From: Eucalyptus grandis
Lineage: Eukaryota; Streptophyta; Magnoliopsida; Myrtales; Myrtaceae
Length of the DNA: 64,000 nucleotides
Direction: 5' to 3'
Assembly (NCBI RefSeq): GCF_016545825.1
Contig: NC_052619.1
Location: 28,497,803-28,561,802, forward strand
Each line of letters opens with the position of its first letter. The first letter of the stretch is position 1. The translations under genes and the position numbers were made by a program. Of this stretch, positions 1-17,138 are shown in pieces. The notes under the pieces are model-generated. The model saw only the letters and a list, made by a program, of their open reading frames with translations. It did no database searches and was not told the DNA's origin.

Positions 1-166
1 CGGCGGCCGATGTGGCAAGGGGCGGGGTGGAGTCGCCGCCGCCACCGGGGGTGCCCGCGACGGGGAGGTGCGCGACCAGCGCGTGCAGGGCGACGAGGGA
101 GAACGCAAGCAGGAGGTGGAGGTGGAAGTGGAAGGGAGGCGGCACGCGGCGACGGGATGCTCTCAT
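1..166 (-). CDS. N-terminal part of a putative membrane or secreted protein, cut by the window edge
   Basis: Reading the minus strand from an ATG at 166-164, an open frame of 55 codons runs off the left end. It begins MRASRRR, followed by a hydrophobic stretch (residues about 15-35, rich in L, A, V and F) and then a Pro/Gly/Thr-rich linker. That layout fits a signal anchor of a type II membrane protein, such as the N terminus of many plant Golgi enzymes, but I do not recognise the family. The stretch is strongly GC- and CpG-rich up to about position 300 and then drops abruptly to AT-rich DNA, as expected at the 5' end of a plant gene. A short upstream frame on the same strand (MGSWRR, then stop) could be a uORF. 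The plus-strand frames over the same bases look like GC-driven shadows. The call rests on composition and one hydrophobic segment only. Confidence 0.4.
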   Translation of the reverse strand, partial: MRASRRRVPPPFHFHLHLLLAFSLVALHALVAHLPVAGTPGGGGDSTPPLATSAA

Positions 167-330
167 GAACCGATGGACCGCCGCCAGGAGCCCATTCGCC
201 TGCGACTTCTCGGAACGTCCTTCTGCTCCTTCCGCTTCGCGACGAGGGCAGGAAGATCGACGACGACCCCCAGTCGAGATCGGGATTCGATTTCCATAAA
301 GAATCGAATTCAAACATTACCTTATTAATT

Positions 331-1571
331 TCAGATCTCTTTTATTTCGCCAAAAAAATAAATATTTAGAAAAAAAAAATATTTTTTAAAGAATAATCCA
401 TATAATTTATAAAAATAAATGAAGGAAAAATATTTTCATAATTTATAAAAATATTTAAATACACCGATTAATTATTTAAGTGATACAAAAATTTATTTTT
501 AAAAATAATATTCAAATTATTCAAATCATTATTTTTTTATTAATATTCCTCATATCCAATCGAATATTCATTTTTAATATGTACATGCGAAAATAGGTAT
601 TTATTCTATTTTCATAATAGAACGATTATTCGATTCTCTTTCTCATTTTCATCATAACTCAGTTGAAATGTATTGCATTCTCTTTAATCTCTAGGGCATA
701 TTCCTTGATTCTTCAATAACCCTAAAAAGAGAGAGACAAAGAGATGAAATATGAAAAACACAAAAAATTATGGTGGGGGTGACAGTGATTTTATTTATCT
801 ATTTCACCCTATAAAGCCAATTCTTTTGCCAATGTTATTTCCTTGATGGAAGGAACAATTTCTTCTCAGATTTTGCAAATATTTTGTAACATTCCATTTC
901 ATCGTTGTCGCAAGACAATCGCCAAGCTTTTCACATGCGCATAACATCTGCAAAAACACTAATCATTATATAATAACTCTCCTTACAAATGCCAATATCT
1001 TTGTCGCAATAACTAGAAATAGTGCATTGCGTGTATGCAAAAAAAAAAAAAAAAATTATGATAAAAAAAATTGCAATGTCAACTTATTAAGGAATATTTA
1101 GATTGTTAGTAGACGAAAAAGATATTATGAACTTTTCTAATAAGGTTACTTTATAAGGTAGAAAAGATTCAAAATTTGAAATTATGATACATGAAAGAAA
1201 ATATTAAAATTATTAATTTACACATTCGTCCATTGGTCAATCAATTATGCATAATTATACGAGGATAACGTGGAAAAAAAAATTGCATTTCTCTAAAAGT
1301 AAGCTGTCCTCTTTGCTTTATCCAATAGTGTGATGATCATTAAAAAGTTATTATTGTTGCGAGAATATTTATCAATTTATGTGAATTCAAAGTATGATAT
1401 TTGGAAAAGTGATTAGAAAACAAAAATGGTTTATGGGAAAAGCTCGAATTTTTTGAAGGTGCCATGACGTTACATCAAGTTTTCAGTAACCTAATGAGGC
1501 ATCCTAAGTGGATAGGACTAGTAATTTCTCCTAATTTGGGTCATTGGCTCCAATCTCTCCCGGTATGTATG
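331..1571. other. AT-rich intergenic DNA, no gene seen
   Basis: No credible reading frame. It contains an A-rich run near 1039-1055. If the left-edge minus-strand gene is real, its promoter would lie in the first few hundred bases here. Confidence 0.6.
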
Positions 1572-1579
1572 GTTTATAT

Positions 1580-2572
1580 TAGGGGTGAGCATGGTCCGGG
1601 TTGGTCCGGGCCACCCCCTAACCCTAGGACCAACCCGTACAGTGTCGGTCCTCAATTTTTAGGACCGAGGACCGACCCTATTGAGTCTGGGACCAAGGAC
1701 CGGACCGACCCAATGGGTTCGGTCCGGTTCTGTGGTCAACCCGACCGATCGATAATTTTTTCGTCTTATTTTTTATACTTCCTAAAAAAGCAAACCTACA
1801 AATTCAAATTACACATCCATCGACAATACGACATTGTGCAATTAAACTATAAATACCAATACATATTTAGCAAATCTAAGATGACACAATAATAAAAATT
1901 TCGTACCTACTAACCGCTCATCGAGATATGGGACAAGATGGAAAGTTCTTGTAATCATCTATCTTTAATATTCATAATCACGTAGAGTTCACTTAACCAA
2001 AAAATGAGCTTCACACCACTTGACTAGCAAATCACTGTATCCACTGCAGTACTACTCTACTCTTCAAAAACTTCTATCATTTGACACAAATTGAAAAGCA
2101 AAGTGCAACTGATTCATTAGTACAATTAAACCATAAAAAGTCAAAATACTTAATATAAACCATGAATATATAACTTCATATCTTGTTAATTCACTTGAAC
2201 TTCTAAACACCTAAAAACAAAACAAACTACATATAATTAATACTCAACAAAAGTTTTAAATTGAAATTACTATTAGTGCTATTAATAGAACATCTCAATA
2301 TAATATAATATAACATACATTTTACTTAGGTTTGAATATATAAAAGAATTATAAATAATATAATATAATACAATATAATATAATATACAGGGTTGGTCCA
2401 GGGTTGGACCGACCCAAAACTCTTAGGACCGAGGACCAACCCGTACAGTGTTGGTCCTGGAATTTCAGGACCAAGGACCGACCCAGTCCCCTTGGGGACC
2501 GGACCAGGACCAGCAGGGTTGGGCCGGTCCAGGGTCGGTCCAGGGTCGACCCTAGACCGCTGCTCACCCCTA
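1580..2572. mobile_element. Non-autonomous hAT-type DNA element
   Basis: The element starts TAGGGGTGAGCA and ends TGCTCACCCCTA, a perfect 12-bp terminal inverted repeat. It is flanked by the 8-bp direct duplication GTTTATAT (1572-1579 and 2573-2580). An 8-bp duplication with a TA(G)GG-type terminus is the established signature of hAT elements. Both ends carry dense subterminal GGACCG/GGTCC motifs (about 1600-1745 and 2395-2560), the usual arrangement of transposase-binding repeats. The 640-bp middle is AT-rich with an AATAT-type repeat near 2295-2390 and has no transposase frame, so mobility would depend on an enzyme supplied elsewhere. Confidence 0.88.
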
Positions 2573-2580
2573 GTTTATAT

Positions 2581-3200
2581 GAATAATTACCTATACTCAA
2601 TCGGTTTATGATGAAACAACTATTTTTTTTTTTTTTTTACAAATTACACTTCGAATTTGAAGTATAATTTATAAAGGAAGTAATAAATTATAGAGAATAT
2701 GAATATGTTAAAAGTATATAAACTTGTACTTAATTAATAAAACAAGATATTGAATACAGATATCATTGACATTCAAATTTGGTTCCACTCGCAAAAGTCC
2801 ATAATAGTCTAGACAATTATTGGTCTTTTCAGGCAAGAAAAGGAATTACCTATGATACTTTTAATAGAAGAGAATAACAAAATAGCAGTATCTATTGCTT
2901 TGAGGGGAATAGGGATTGTAGGGGGTTTGGTTTTGATCTGTTATTATCCAAAAGAAAAACACTAACAACCTGAACCGGTGAACTACTTGAAACCCTTTAC
3001 CTATTTTTCCTTACAAGTAGACTCACTTCACTCTTGACGAAGGTGATGCACCATAAAATAGATGAAATTATTTATAATAGCTACACTTCCTGTCGAAAGA
3101 CGAAGATCTACTTAAAGTGAGGTCTGTCATATTTTTTATGAATGCGATTCGTGAAAAATAAGCTCTTGACCATCTGCTTGAAATAATTATAAATGACCTC
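2581..3200. other. AT-rich intergenic DNA, no gene seen
   Basis: Nothing recognisable. It directly abuts the ATAAG target site of the next element, so it was probably the upstream region of the PIN-like gene before that insertion. Confidence 0.5.
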
Positions 3201-3205
3201 ATAAG

Positions 3206-8549
<5,344 letters not shown>

Positions 8550-8591
8550 ATAAGCCCCCCTCTCGTGCACAGTTCTCCACAGAGACGAACC

Positions 8592-9620
8592 ATGATTGGT
8601 TTGGAAGATACATACAATGTGATTGCAGCCATGGTGCCTCTCTACGTTGCCCTGATGCTCGGGTACGGCTCTGTGAAGTAGTGGAGCGTGTTCAAGCCCG
8701 AGCAATGCGCCGGCGTAAACTGCATGGTCTACTATTTCATCATCCCCTTTTCATCTTTGGGTTCACGGCCGCACATGCCAATCTCTTCAAGATGAATTAC
8801 TCCATCATAGGGGCGAATGTTATCTCGACATTCCTTGCTTTCCTGATGCTTGTGTTGTGTGCCGAATGCAGCAGCAAAGTGGACTTTAGCAGAAGCATCA
8901 CCACCTTTTCCTCGCTTACGTTGGCTAATCTCCTAGTTATCGGGATACTGATAGTGAGAACAATGCATGACCAGGTAGGTGTGGATCTTGTGGTTCAATC
9001 ATCGGTTGTACAAGTCACTCTGTGGGTTCCGCTTCTGCTATGTTTTCTCGAGTTTTGGAACATAGGGATAAACTTTTCTCCAACGAGCGCGAGAACGGAT
9101 GATTCAAAGGCCGATCGAGAAAGATGCTGAGGGATTGGCCGAGGCCGTGGAGAGCAAGAACATGAAACCGAGATCTGTGGATTGCCGTCAAAATCGGACT
9201 GGCTTTGAATCCTAGCGTGCATGCTTGCGTCCTTGGCGTCGCTTGGGTAGTAATAGCTCACAGGTTTGGAATTCAAGAGAAGCCTTTTGATTTAGCGAGC
9301 AATGTCAGATTGTCACCGAAGGTCCATCAACTCACATAACTATTTCTCTTTTAAGGTTCAAAGTGAAAATGCCAGGCATTATAGAAGGATCCATACAGAT
9401 TCTATCTCGAGCTGGGTAAGGAACTGCTATGTTCAACTGCGGTAAGTAAGGATATAGCTTAAATTAGAAACATGAGTTGGCATGTTACAAGAAGGTTTGG
9501 TCCACGTTTAGGAGAAACTATACCGAGTAACTTTCATTTACAAGAGCAGAATTTTCTATTTGCTTATTTCATATGGGTGCAGGTACATTCATGGAAATGC
9601 AGAGAAAGGTGATGGCTTGA
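8592..9620 (+). pseudogene. PIN-like auxin efflux carrier pseudogene, 5' part (short-loop PIN5/PIN8 type)
   Basis: From the ATG at 8592 the frame reads MIGLEDTYNVIAAMVPLYVA, the conserved first helix of PIN carriers, then reaches TAG at 8679-8681 where PIN proteins have the first Trp of a WW pair. Translation continues as WSVFKPEQCAGVNCMVYYF, shifts frame near 8745-8760, and resumes with AHANLFKMNY and the VDLVVQSSVVQ block. The hydrophilic loop is only about 45 residues, as in ER-type PIN5/PIN8 rather than long-loop PIN1. Further exon pieces are recognisable: NPSVHACVLGVAWVV (about 9204-9250), MPGIIEGSIQILSRAG (about 9368-9416, followed by a GTAAG donor) and TFMEMQRKVMA (about 9586-9617), which ends at a TGA (9618-9620). 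PINs export auxin; this copy cannot make a full protein. It continues beyond the copia insertion at 17139. Confidence 0.85.
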
Positions 9621-9625
9621 GGCAT

Positions 9626-10069
9626 TGATGGTTTTATGTGATGGGCTTAAGGCCCGTCCGCCCATGTTGGGCCTAAAAGCCCGGCCCAAAAGATTAGGGC
9701 CCATGGATGAAGGGGTACGATTCTTTGTTTTTTGGAGGGACATATATAAGGGAGGAGAGAGAAGGAGAACGTACCTTTTGACATTACGTATGTTCCTTCC
9801 TCCCTCTCTCCCTCCAAAAAGAACAGTAAGCAAAAGAGGCTACGCAGTCTTCCCTTCAAGGCCAATCGACGTCATCGGATCAAACATGATCGCTTTTCTC
9901 TTCCTCTTGTCGACGTTGGTGTTTAATCTGTGGCTAATAAGGTACGCTCGAATCCGTGGTGTGCTTTAGGATCGGTGATACGTGATTTTCCCGGGCTTGT
10001 CTTCCGCATTCATTTTAAGGGTTCGATTTAGTGTCGAATCCGGTTTTTGGGAATCCGTTAATCACAACA
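9626..10069 (+). repeat. 5' LTR of the copia element
   Basis: This 444-bp repeat starts TGATGGTTTTATG and ends AATCACAACA. A TATA box (TATATAAG, 9743-9750) lies about 120 bp in, and the transcript start would be expected just after it. The LTR carries an open frame by chance only. Confidence 0.95.
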
Positions 10070-10070
10070 T

Positions 10071-10082
10071 TGGTATCAGAGC
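10071..10082 (+). promoter_or_regulatory. Primer-binding site
   Basis: TGGTATCAGAGC begins one base after the 5' LTR. It is complementary to the 3' region of plant initiator tRNA-Met, the standard minus-strand primer of plant copia elements. Confidence 0.93.
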
Positions 10083-10722
10083 CCTAGTTCATGTTTTCCC
10101 GACCCCTTTCATGTTTTTTGATTGATTTTTCGTGAAAATAATCGACCGACACGGATTGGGGCGAAAAATCCCGACACCCGAGCACTGTTCGTCCATTTTT
10201 TCTAGTTTCTGTAAGTTGAAATCAATTTCTGAAGGTATAAGGTGAAAGGGCTCATCGAGACGAGTTCGTCGTCGGGTCATGCGCCGCCGGGCGACGCCGG
10301 GTGAACCGACGCGTGCTGACGTCACCGTGACATCACGGTAACTGCCGGGATGACGTCATCGATGACGTCATTGCTGACGACCATTGGCTAGCCGGTCACC
10401 GGCCGGCGACCTGACCCGACCCGACCCGCATGGAAGCCTAGCGCATGCCGCGCACGTGCCGACTGACGTCTGCGTGACGTTAGCCCGCGCACGCGGGCAA
10501 CTCGTGCCGGTCGGTTCGTCCGACCTGCCCGACCGGTCTGACCACCGGCGACTTGACCGTTGACCCATTGACCGTTGACTGTTGACCCGTTGACCGTTGA
10601 CCGTTGACAAAAAAAAAAAAAGGAATGTGTTTCTTTTTCAATTAAGTCTATGTGGATTATATATGATCCATTATTTGTTCTGCATTTGTTGCAGGAACAG
10701 TTCTGCATTTGTTGCAAGAACT

Positions 10723-11067
10723 ATGCCTCCCCTCAGGTTGCGCACACCTATTCGCGCAATTACCGATGAACAAAAGGAAATGCTTTCTAAGTTGATAGCT
10801 GAGCTTACTGATCATCGATGGGAGAGTGGTGACTTAATTGATCACGTCCTTGAAGTTAACGAGAAAATTCAAAAGGTCATATGGAATGGTCGTCCTATGC
10901 CATAGTCAGAGATGGTGCGATTTTTCATGAACACCCTTCCACCTGAATGGCAAGGAGTGTTGAATCGCATATGGGATGTCAACAGAGCTGCTTCATATAA
11001 GAAAATAGTGATGGATTTTGTAGATGAATATTATTGGATTGTTACAAGGGAAAAGATCAGAAATTGA
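10723..11067 (+). pseudogene. Unrecognised leader ORF upstream of gag, one internal stop
   Basis: An ATG-initiated frame between the primer-binding site and gag reads MPPLRLRTPIRAITDEQKEM and, after a TAG at 10903-10905, continues in the same frame as SEMVRFFMNTLPPEWQGVL to a TGA at 11065-11067, for 114 codons in all. The composition is protein-like (mixed charged and hydrophobic residues, LPPEWQ motif, no low complexity) and differs from the repetitive GTTGACC-rich leader just before it (10558-10608). LPPEWQGVL is loosely reminiscent of gag UBN2 phrases such as LPQSWEHM in the true gag, so it may be a relic of a second gag-like gene; a captured host fragment is the alternative. I cannot name a function. 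Confidence 0.45.
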
Positions 11068-11509
11068 ACAAAAGAGGATCTTTCCTAGTTCGTGTGCTGA
11101 CTTGGTGTTAGATGTATTGGCTGATTTTTGTTAAGTGTGCTTTGTGGACATCTTATGTAATGTTTACTACCTGATTGTTGTTGATGTAGCAACCGATATG
11201 TTAGTTTTATTATGTGAAAGCATTATTGTTTTATTGGATGTCAATTATTATTTGCTTTCTGTTATTGCTGGTTCTTTGTGGGTAGTTATAGAAGTTTTTG
11301 TAGCTTCATAAAATTTATTTTGCATAAGACAATTATATTAATGATAGTTTTAAGTTAGGATTTTTGGAGGATGATTGAAAACTTAGTGACCTTTTGATTC
11401 TGAAACCTTACTTGAAATTGTTCATTAATATGATGGGTCTCAGGCAAAAGGGATGCATAAATGATAGGCATTAATAATTCGTGCATATATATCTGATGTG
11501 TTCAGATCA

Positions 11510-12444
11510 ATGGCTTCAGCTACAAAGAGCATAGTTGCCGAGCTGAACAAAGGTGAAAAGCTCAATGGTGACAACTATGAAATATGGCATATGCAAATCC
11601 AATATGTGCTGGAAGAGCAAGAGGCACTAGAAGCTCTTAACCTGACCATGGTAGAACCTGAAGAAGGAAACACTGCGCAGCACAAGAGAGATAAGGAAGC
11701 ATTTGCTGCGTGGAAAAGAAAGAACTCTCTTGCTCGCATTACGTTGCTGAGCAGCATGGAAAATGATGTCATGCGAGAGTTTAGGCGTTTTGACAATACC
11801 AAGGAAATGTGGGAGCATTGGCGGCTAGATTTGGTCATACTTCGGTGACCGATCAAAAACAGACTCACTATTAGGTTTGACTTTTGTAAGAAGCCTCATG
11901 GTCGACCATGAAGCAACATCTTAGAAAGATGTCAAACATGATAACTGAGCTGAAAGATGCTGGCCATGTCCTCACAGATGAGCAGCAAGTGCAAGCAGTG
12001 ATTCGTTCCTTGCCTCAGAGTTGGGAGCATATGAAGGTGCACCTGACTCATAATGAAAATATCAAAACCTTTGAGGATGCAGTGGGTCATCTTGAGCTGG
12101 AAGAGGACCGCCTCTTGGCGGCTAAGCCGGAAGCTGAACTCTATCATGCTAGTTCTAGCTCACATGGAGCTTCGAGCTCCAAGCGCAAACGTCCTAACTG
12201 GTTTGATAAAGGGAAAGGCAAGGAAGCAGGTCCTTTAGGGAAGAAACCCAAGCTTAACCAACATGAAAGAGGAAAGCGTCCTCGAATGAAGAAGCTTACA
12301 AGGGTGAAGTGTTTCAACTGTGACAAGAAGGGTCACTATGCTCGCGATTGTTGTGAGCCAAAGAAGGTAAACACCCCTTGTACTTTTCAGAATTTTACTT
12401 TTGTGTCGAGTTCTGTATTCTTAACTGAGTCTAATCCTTTGTGA
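11510..12444 (+). pseudogene. Copia gag (capsid/nucleocapsid), frameshifted
   Basis: The ATG at 11510 opens MASATKSIVAELNKGEKLNG, the N terminus of a UBN2-type copia Gag, with NYEIWHMQIQYVLEEQEA typical of the capsid domain. The frame is lost between about 11815 and 11907 and is resumed in another frame at MKQHLRKMSNMITELKDAGH. The zinc knuckle CFNCDKKGHYARDC (12310-12351) has the canonical CX2CX4HX4C spacing for binding RNA. A TGA at 12442-12444 separates Gag from the protease segment, at a place where a Trp codon would be expected before TVDSGATDH. Gag would form the cytoplasmic particle that packages the element RNA. Confidence 0.88.
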
Positions 12445-15400
12445 ACTGTAGATTCAGGAGCGACAGACCATGTAGCGAATGATAGAGGATCCTTTCTATC
12501 ATTCGCGGAATTCCGACGAGTACCAACTGGAACTAAGTGGGTCTATGTGGGAAACAACTCCAGAGCTTAAGTGAAAGGAATTGGCACCTGCCAACTGAAC
12601 ATGCGTGGTGGACGCACTTTGTTCCTACATGATGTATTGTATGCTCTGGAGATTCGTCGGAATTTATTGTCTGTTTTAGTGTTGGTTAAACTAGGTTTTA
12701 ATATGAACTTCCATAATAGAGGTGTGGATTTGTTTTTGGATACAAATTACTATGGTTGTGGTTATTTTCTGGATGGTTTCATTGTATTAGATATTGACTA
12801 TGTTAATGCAAATGTTTGTTATTCCCTTCTCACGTCTCCTAACTCGTATGACAATGATGTGAATGTGTGGCATGCTAGACTTGGTCACATTGGCCAACAA
12901 CGTATGCATAGACTAGCCAAAGAGGGCTTGTTGGACAACATTGAAAAAGTCGATTTGCCCATATGTAAGCATTGCCTAGAAGGGAAAACGACAAGGAAAC
13001 CATTTGGAAAAGGTAAAAGAGCTGAATTTCCTCTGCATTTAATCCATTCTGATGTCTGTGGTCCAATGAATGTGAGAGGAAGGCATGGGGCTGTTTATTT
13101 CATCACTTTTATAGATGATTATACTCGATTCGGATATGTTTACTTGATTTCTCATAAATCTGAAGCATTAAGTTGTTTCAAAAGGTTTATGAATCTGGTA
13201 GAAAATCAATTAGACAAGAAAATAAAAGCTTTGAGATCCGATCGAGGTCGAGAATATTTATCTGATGAATTCAGAAAATTATGTGATGAAAAAGGAATAG
13301 AAAGACAGTTGTCTATTCCATATACTCCTCAACAAAATGGTGTTGCGGAGAGAAGAAATAGAACCTTCTTTGGAAATGGTTAGGTCCATGATGGCGCATG
13401 CTAACTTACCTATCACTTTTTGGAGTGATGCGTTGTTAACTGCTGCCTATATACTTAACCGGGTGCCTTCCAAATCAGTTACCTCCACTCCATATGAGTT
13501 ATGGACAGGTAGAAAACCGGACTTAAGTTTTCTTAAGCCATGGGGTTGTGCTACCTATACACATGAGTCCTTTCACAAGTTTGGGAAATTGGGTCCCAGA
13601 GGAAAGAAGAGTATTTTCATACGATACTCGGAACACTCGAAAGGATATGTGTTCATAGGTGAGCAGGAAAGTGGGAGTATAACTGAATTTAAATCACGGG
13701 ATGTCACATTCATAGATGATGAATTTCCTAAGAAGGGCGAAATAAGGGAAGATTACTCCCTATTTGAAACCTTGGATCAAGATAATGGTATTAGTGGAGT
13801 TCGTCCAAGTGGGAGTAATATGAGAAGTGATGAATTGAATTCAACTCATTCTCAATTGCAACCACATGATGAGACGACGTCATCATTATCTAATCCTAGT
13901 GGGAGCATAATGGGAAATGATGTGCAAAGTATACAATCTCCCATATGGCGAACAAGTCGCCAAAGTATTCCCCGTCGACGTTTTGACATTGAAGGGGAAA
14001 CTTTTATGATTGCTCCGCAAGATGAGGATGAGCCAAGAAATATTAATGAGACTCTAAATTGCCATAGTAAGGAAAAATGGATTCATGCAATGGAAGAGGA
14101 AATGGAGTCATGAAGTCAAACCAAGTTTGGGAACTGGTTGATCTTCCAAAAGGACGCAAAGCTATTGGGAACAAATGGGTTCTCAAAATAAAGCGAAAGG
14201 CTGATGGCTCGATAGAAAAGCATAAGGCTCGCCTTGTGGCGAAGGGGTATAATCAACAGGAAGGAATTGATTATGAAGATACATTTTCTCCTGTAGTGAG
14301 ATTTACCTCGATTCGCATTATTATGGCAATAGTGGCTAGTATGGATCTTGAGTTACATCAAATTGATGTAAAGACTGCTTTCCTCAATGGAGAATTAGAG
14401 GAAGAAATATATATGGAACAACCTTCTAGTTTCATAATGAAAGGCCAAGAAGAAAAGGTATGTCGACTTTTGAGATCGATATACGGCCTTAAGCAGTCAT
14501 CGAGACAATGGTATATACGTTTTCATAATGCCATAATGGCATATAATTTTACAATGATTGATGAGAATCATTGTGTATATATCAAAAGATCCAATGATCA
14601 ATTTGTGATCATATTATTATATGTTGATGATATACTGATTGCCGGAAGCAATATGGAGTTTGTTAATACTTGTCAAGAGTTGGTTGTCTTCCAACTTTGA
14701 GATGAAGGATATGGGTGAGGCTGCATACATTCTTGGAGTTAAGATTTCAAGAGATCGTTCAAGAGATCGTTGTCTCTTTCGCAAGAAACATATATAAATA
14801 AGGTTCTTGAACGATTTCGTATACAAGATTGTAAACCCATAGACACTCATATTGCAAAAGGTGAAGAATTGAGCCATAGACTGTGTCCAAGGACTCCACA
14901 AGAGAAGGAACAAATGAAACATGTTCCTTATGCTAGTGCTGTTGGGAGCTTGATGTACGCTATGATGTGTACAAGACCCGACATATGTTTTGCAGTTGGA
15001 ATGGTGAGTAGATACCAATCCAATCTAGGTCCAGCACATTGGAAGGCCGTTAAGAGAATACTGAGGTATCTGAAGGGAACTGCTGATTACAAGTTGAATT
15101 ACCAAGGAAAGGATCTGTGACTTGAAGGGTATTCAGATGCTGATTGAGGAGGAGATTTAGATGAAAGGAAATCTACCTCTGGATTTGCTTTCTTACTGAA
15201 CAATGGCGCCATATCATGGAGCGGTAAGAAGCAAACGTGTATAGCCTTGTCCACGATGGAAGCTGAGTTCGTGGCATTATCAGCAGCGGTACAAGAAGGA
15301 GTTTGGCTTAAGAGATTTTTGGATCATTTAGGTGTTATTGAGAAAGCTGCAAATCCATTATTGGTTAATTGTGATAACCAAGCAGCTATAGCATACACCA

Positions 15401-15594
15401 AAGATCCAAAATATCATGGCAAGACCAAACATATAGATACCAAGTATAATTTTGTCAAAGATATGATTGCACGAAAGGATGTGAACTTACAGTACATATC
15501 TACGCATAGAATGGTAGCAGATCCTACGACAAAGCCAATACCTAGATATGTGTTTTGTGGTCATGTAAAATCTCTAGGATTGCGTAAAGTCTGA
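12445..15594 (+). pseudogene. Copia pol: protease, integrase, reverse transcriptase, RNase H; broken
   Basis: Protease motif VDSGATDHV lies at 12448-12474. Integrase follows: the zinc-binding segment WHARLGHIGQQ...CKHC (about 12870-12975), the catalytic part with HSDVCGPMN, FIDDYTRFGYVYL and ALRSDRGREY, and PQQNGVAERRNRT. The frame shifts at about 13370 and again near 14105. Reverse transcriptase shows KWVLKIKRKADG, QIDVKTAFLNGE and the catalytic YVDDIL (about 14619-14636). A shift near 14690 and stops at 15118 and 15145 interrupt it before RNase H (STMEAEFVALSAA, DNQAAIA, KHIDTKYNFVKD). All catalytic motifs are recognisable but no single frame encodes the polyprotein. Confidence 0.92.
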
Positions 15595-16431
15595 TGTACT
15601 GGATTGTAATTTCCCTGAGTTGTTCACATTTATGAACTTTTGTTTTTTCATTGTTAATGCCTATGAATCTTTGTTTAATCTTTATGCATCTTAATGCTCG
15701 GTGCATTATTTTAAGTTGAGAAAGTATGTCGGACAGATATAAGATTGGCCCACTCACACGAGTAATCGCCTCTATTTACTGTGTAATAAATAGAGATGAG
15801 ACTGTTTTTAAGCTTATTATCTAGGTGATAATCGAGAGTTCAAGCTTAAAACACGTATGTCGCCTTAACTGAGTGTTAAGATGATGACATAATACTTACT
15901 ATGTCCGAAAGTAAAATACCCCACATATTTTACTTTATCTGTCTATGATGCCGATGTGAGTTCGATGAATTTTGTGAATGAGTAGATACGTGAACTCAAG
16001 TTAGACATTGGGTATGTCTGAACTATCATCTGTACGGTATTGAAAGTGTAGACATACGCTCCATGGGAAATGAGTTAATACCGTAATACGTATTTCATAC
16101 TACGTATGCATGAGACGACCAATAAGAGTGGCAAAAGTTTGATCTCAACTTTTATGATGTGTGAGACTCTTGAGGAAAAGAGTTCCTCAATTTTAGTGCC
16201 CTCATGACTTTTACTTATTCTCAAGATTTCTATTTAGTGTTTGCTATCTTAGGATGTTGCCAATGGTCATGAGTTGATTCGATCTAATGGGACATTTCTA
16301 GAAAAGCAAGTTGAACTGAAATTGAGAGTTTGAAGGAAAGAGGAAGATCGATTTTGGAGAATCACATTGTAGTTTTGTATTCACTGATCGACCAATTATG
16401 ACTGTCTTTGGGATAATCATAGTTATGAATG

Positions 16432-16465
<34 letters not shown>

Positions 16466-16689
16466 TTGTTTAAAAGAGATCAAGAGAGATATAAATGTGA
16501 TCGATCGATCTAGGGTACTGTATACTAAATCTACTCGAGTGTGATGCCCATTATGAGCTGCTATATATTCCTAACGGATGTATAGCAACGAGCTCTCAAA
16601 GTATGCTGGTCGCACGGATTATTCACCGGTATGAATGTTGGAGAGAGGTAAAGAGAATCCTGTTCGGCCCACCATGTGCGAGTGGGAGA
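15595..16689 (+). other. Copia 3' untranslated internal region with polypurine tract
   Basis: Non-coding stretch between RNase H and the 3' LTR. It includes a (TA)n microsatellite at about 16434-16463 and ends in the purine run AGTGGGAGA (16681-16689), immediately before the 3' LTR, where plus-strand synthesis would be primed. Confidence 0.75.
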
Positions 16690-17133
16690 TGATGGTTTTA
16701 TGTGATGGGCTTAAGGCCCGTTCGCCTATGTTGCGCCTAAAAGCCAGGCCCAAAAGATTAAGGCCCATGGATGAAGGGGTACGATTCTTTGTTTTTTGGA
16801 GGGACGTATATAAGGGAGGAGAGAGAAGGAGAACATACCTTTTGACATTACGTACGTTCCTTCCTCCTTCTCTCCCTCCAAAAAGAACAATAAGCAAAAG
16901 AGGCTACGCAGTCTTCCCTTCAATGCCAATCGACGTCATCGAATCGAACATGATCGCTTTTCTCTTCCTCTTGTCGACGTTGGTGTTTAATCTGTGGCTA
17001 ACAAGGTACGCTCGAATCCGTGGTGTGCTTTAGGATCGGTGATATGTGATTTTCCCGGGCTTGTCTTCCGCATTCGTTTTAGGGGTTCGATTTAGTGTCG
17101 AATCCGGTTTTTGGGAATCCGTTAATCACAACA
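16690..17133 (+). repeat. 3' LTR of the copia element
   Basis: This is 444 bp, the same length as the 5' LTR with no indel, and differs by about 17 substitutions counted by eye. The TATA box TATATAAG is retained at 16807-16814. Confidence 0.95.
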
Positions 17134-17138
17134 GGCAT

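Larger units (their letters stand above)
9626..17133 (+). mobile_element. Full-span Ty1/copia LTR retrotransposon inserted in a PIN exon
   Basis: Two 444-bp LTRs (TG...CA) flank an internal region with a primer-binding site, gag, protease, integrase, reverse transcriptase and RNase H in that order; integrase before reverse transcriptase defines Ty1/copia. The 5-bp target duplication GGCAT is perfect (9621-9625 and 17134-17138), so this is one insertion event that has not recombined. By eye the two LTRs differ at about 17 of 444 positions, mostly transitions. The coding region has several frameshifts and stops, so the copy is non-autonomous now. It splits an exon of the PIN-like pseudogene between the codon for Gly and the following MKKTFLV segment. 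Confidence 0.95.

Noticed and set aside
9625..9969. 114-codon frame at 9625-9969 and its near copy at 16635-17033
   Set aside because: Both are the same LTR sequence read in one frame; they mirror each other because the LTRs are repeats, not because of two genes.
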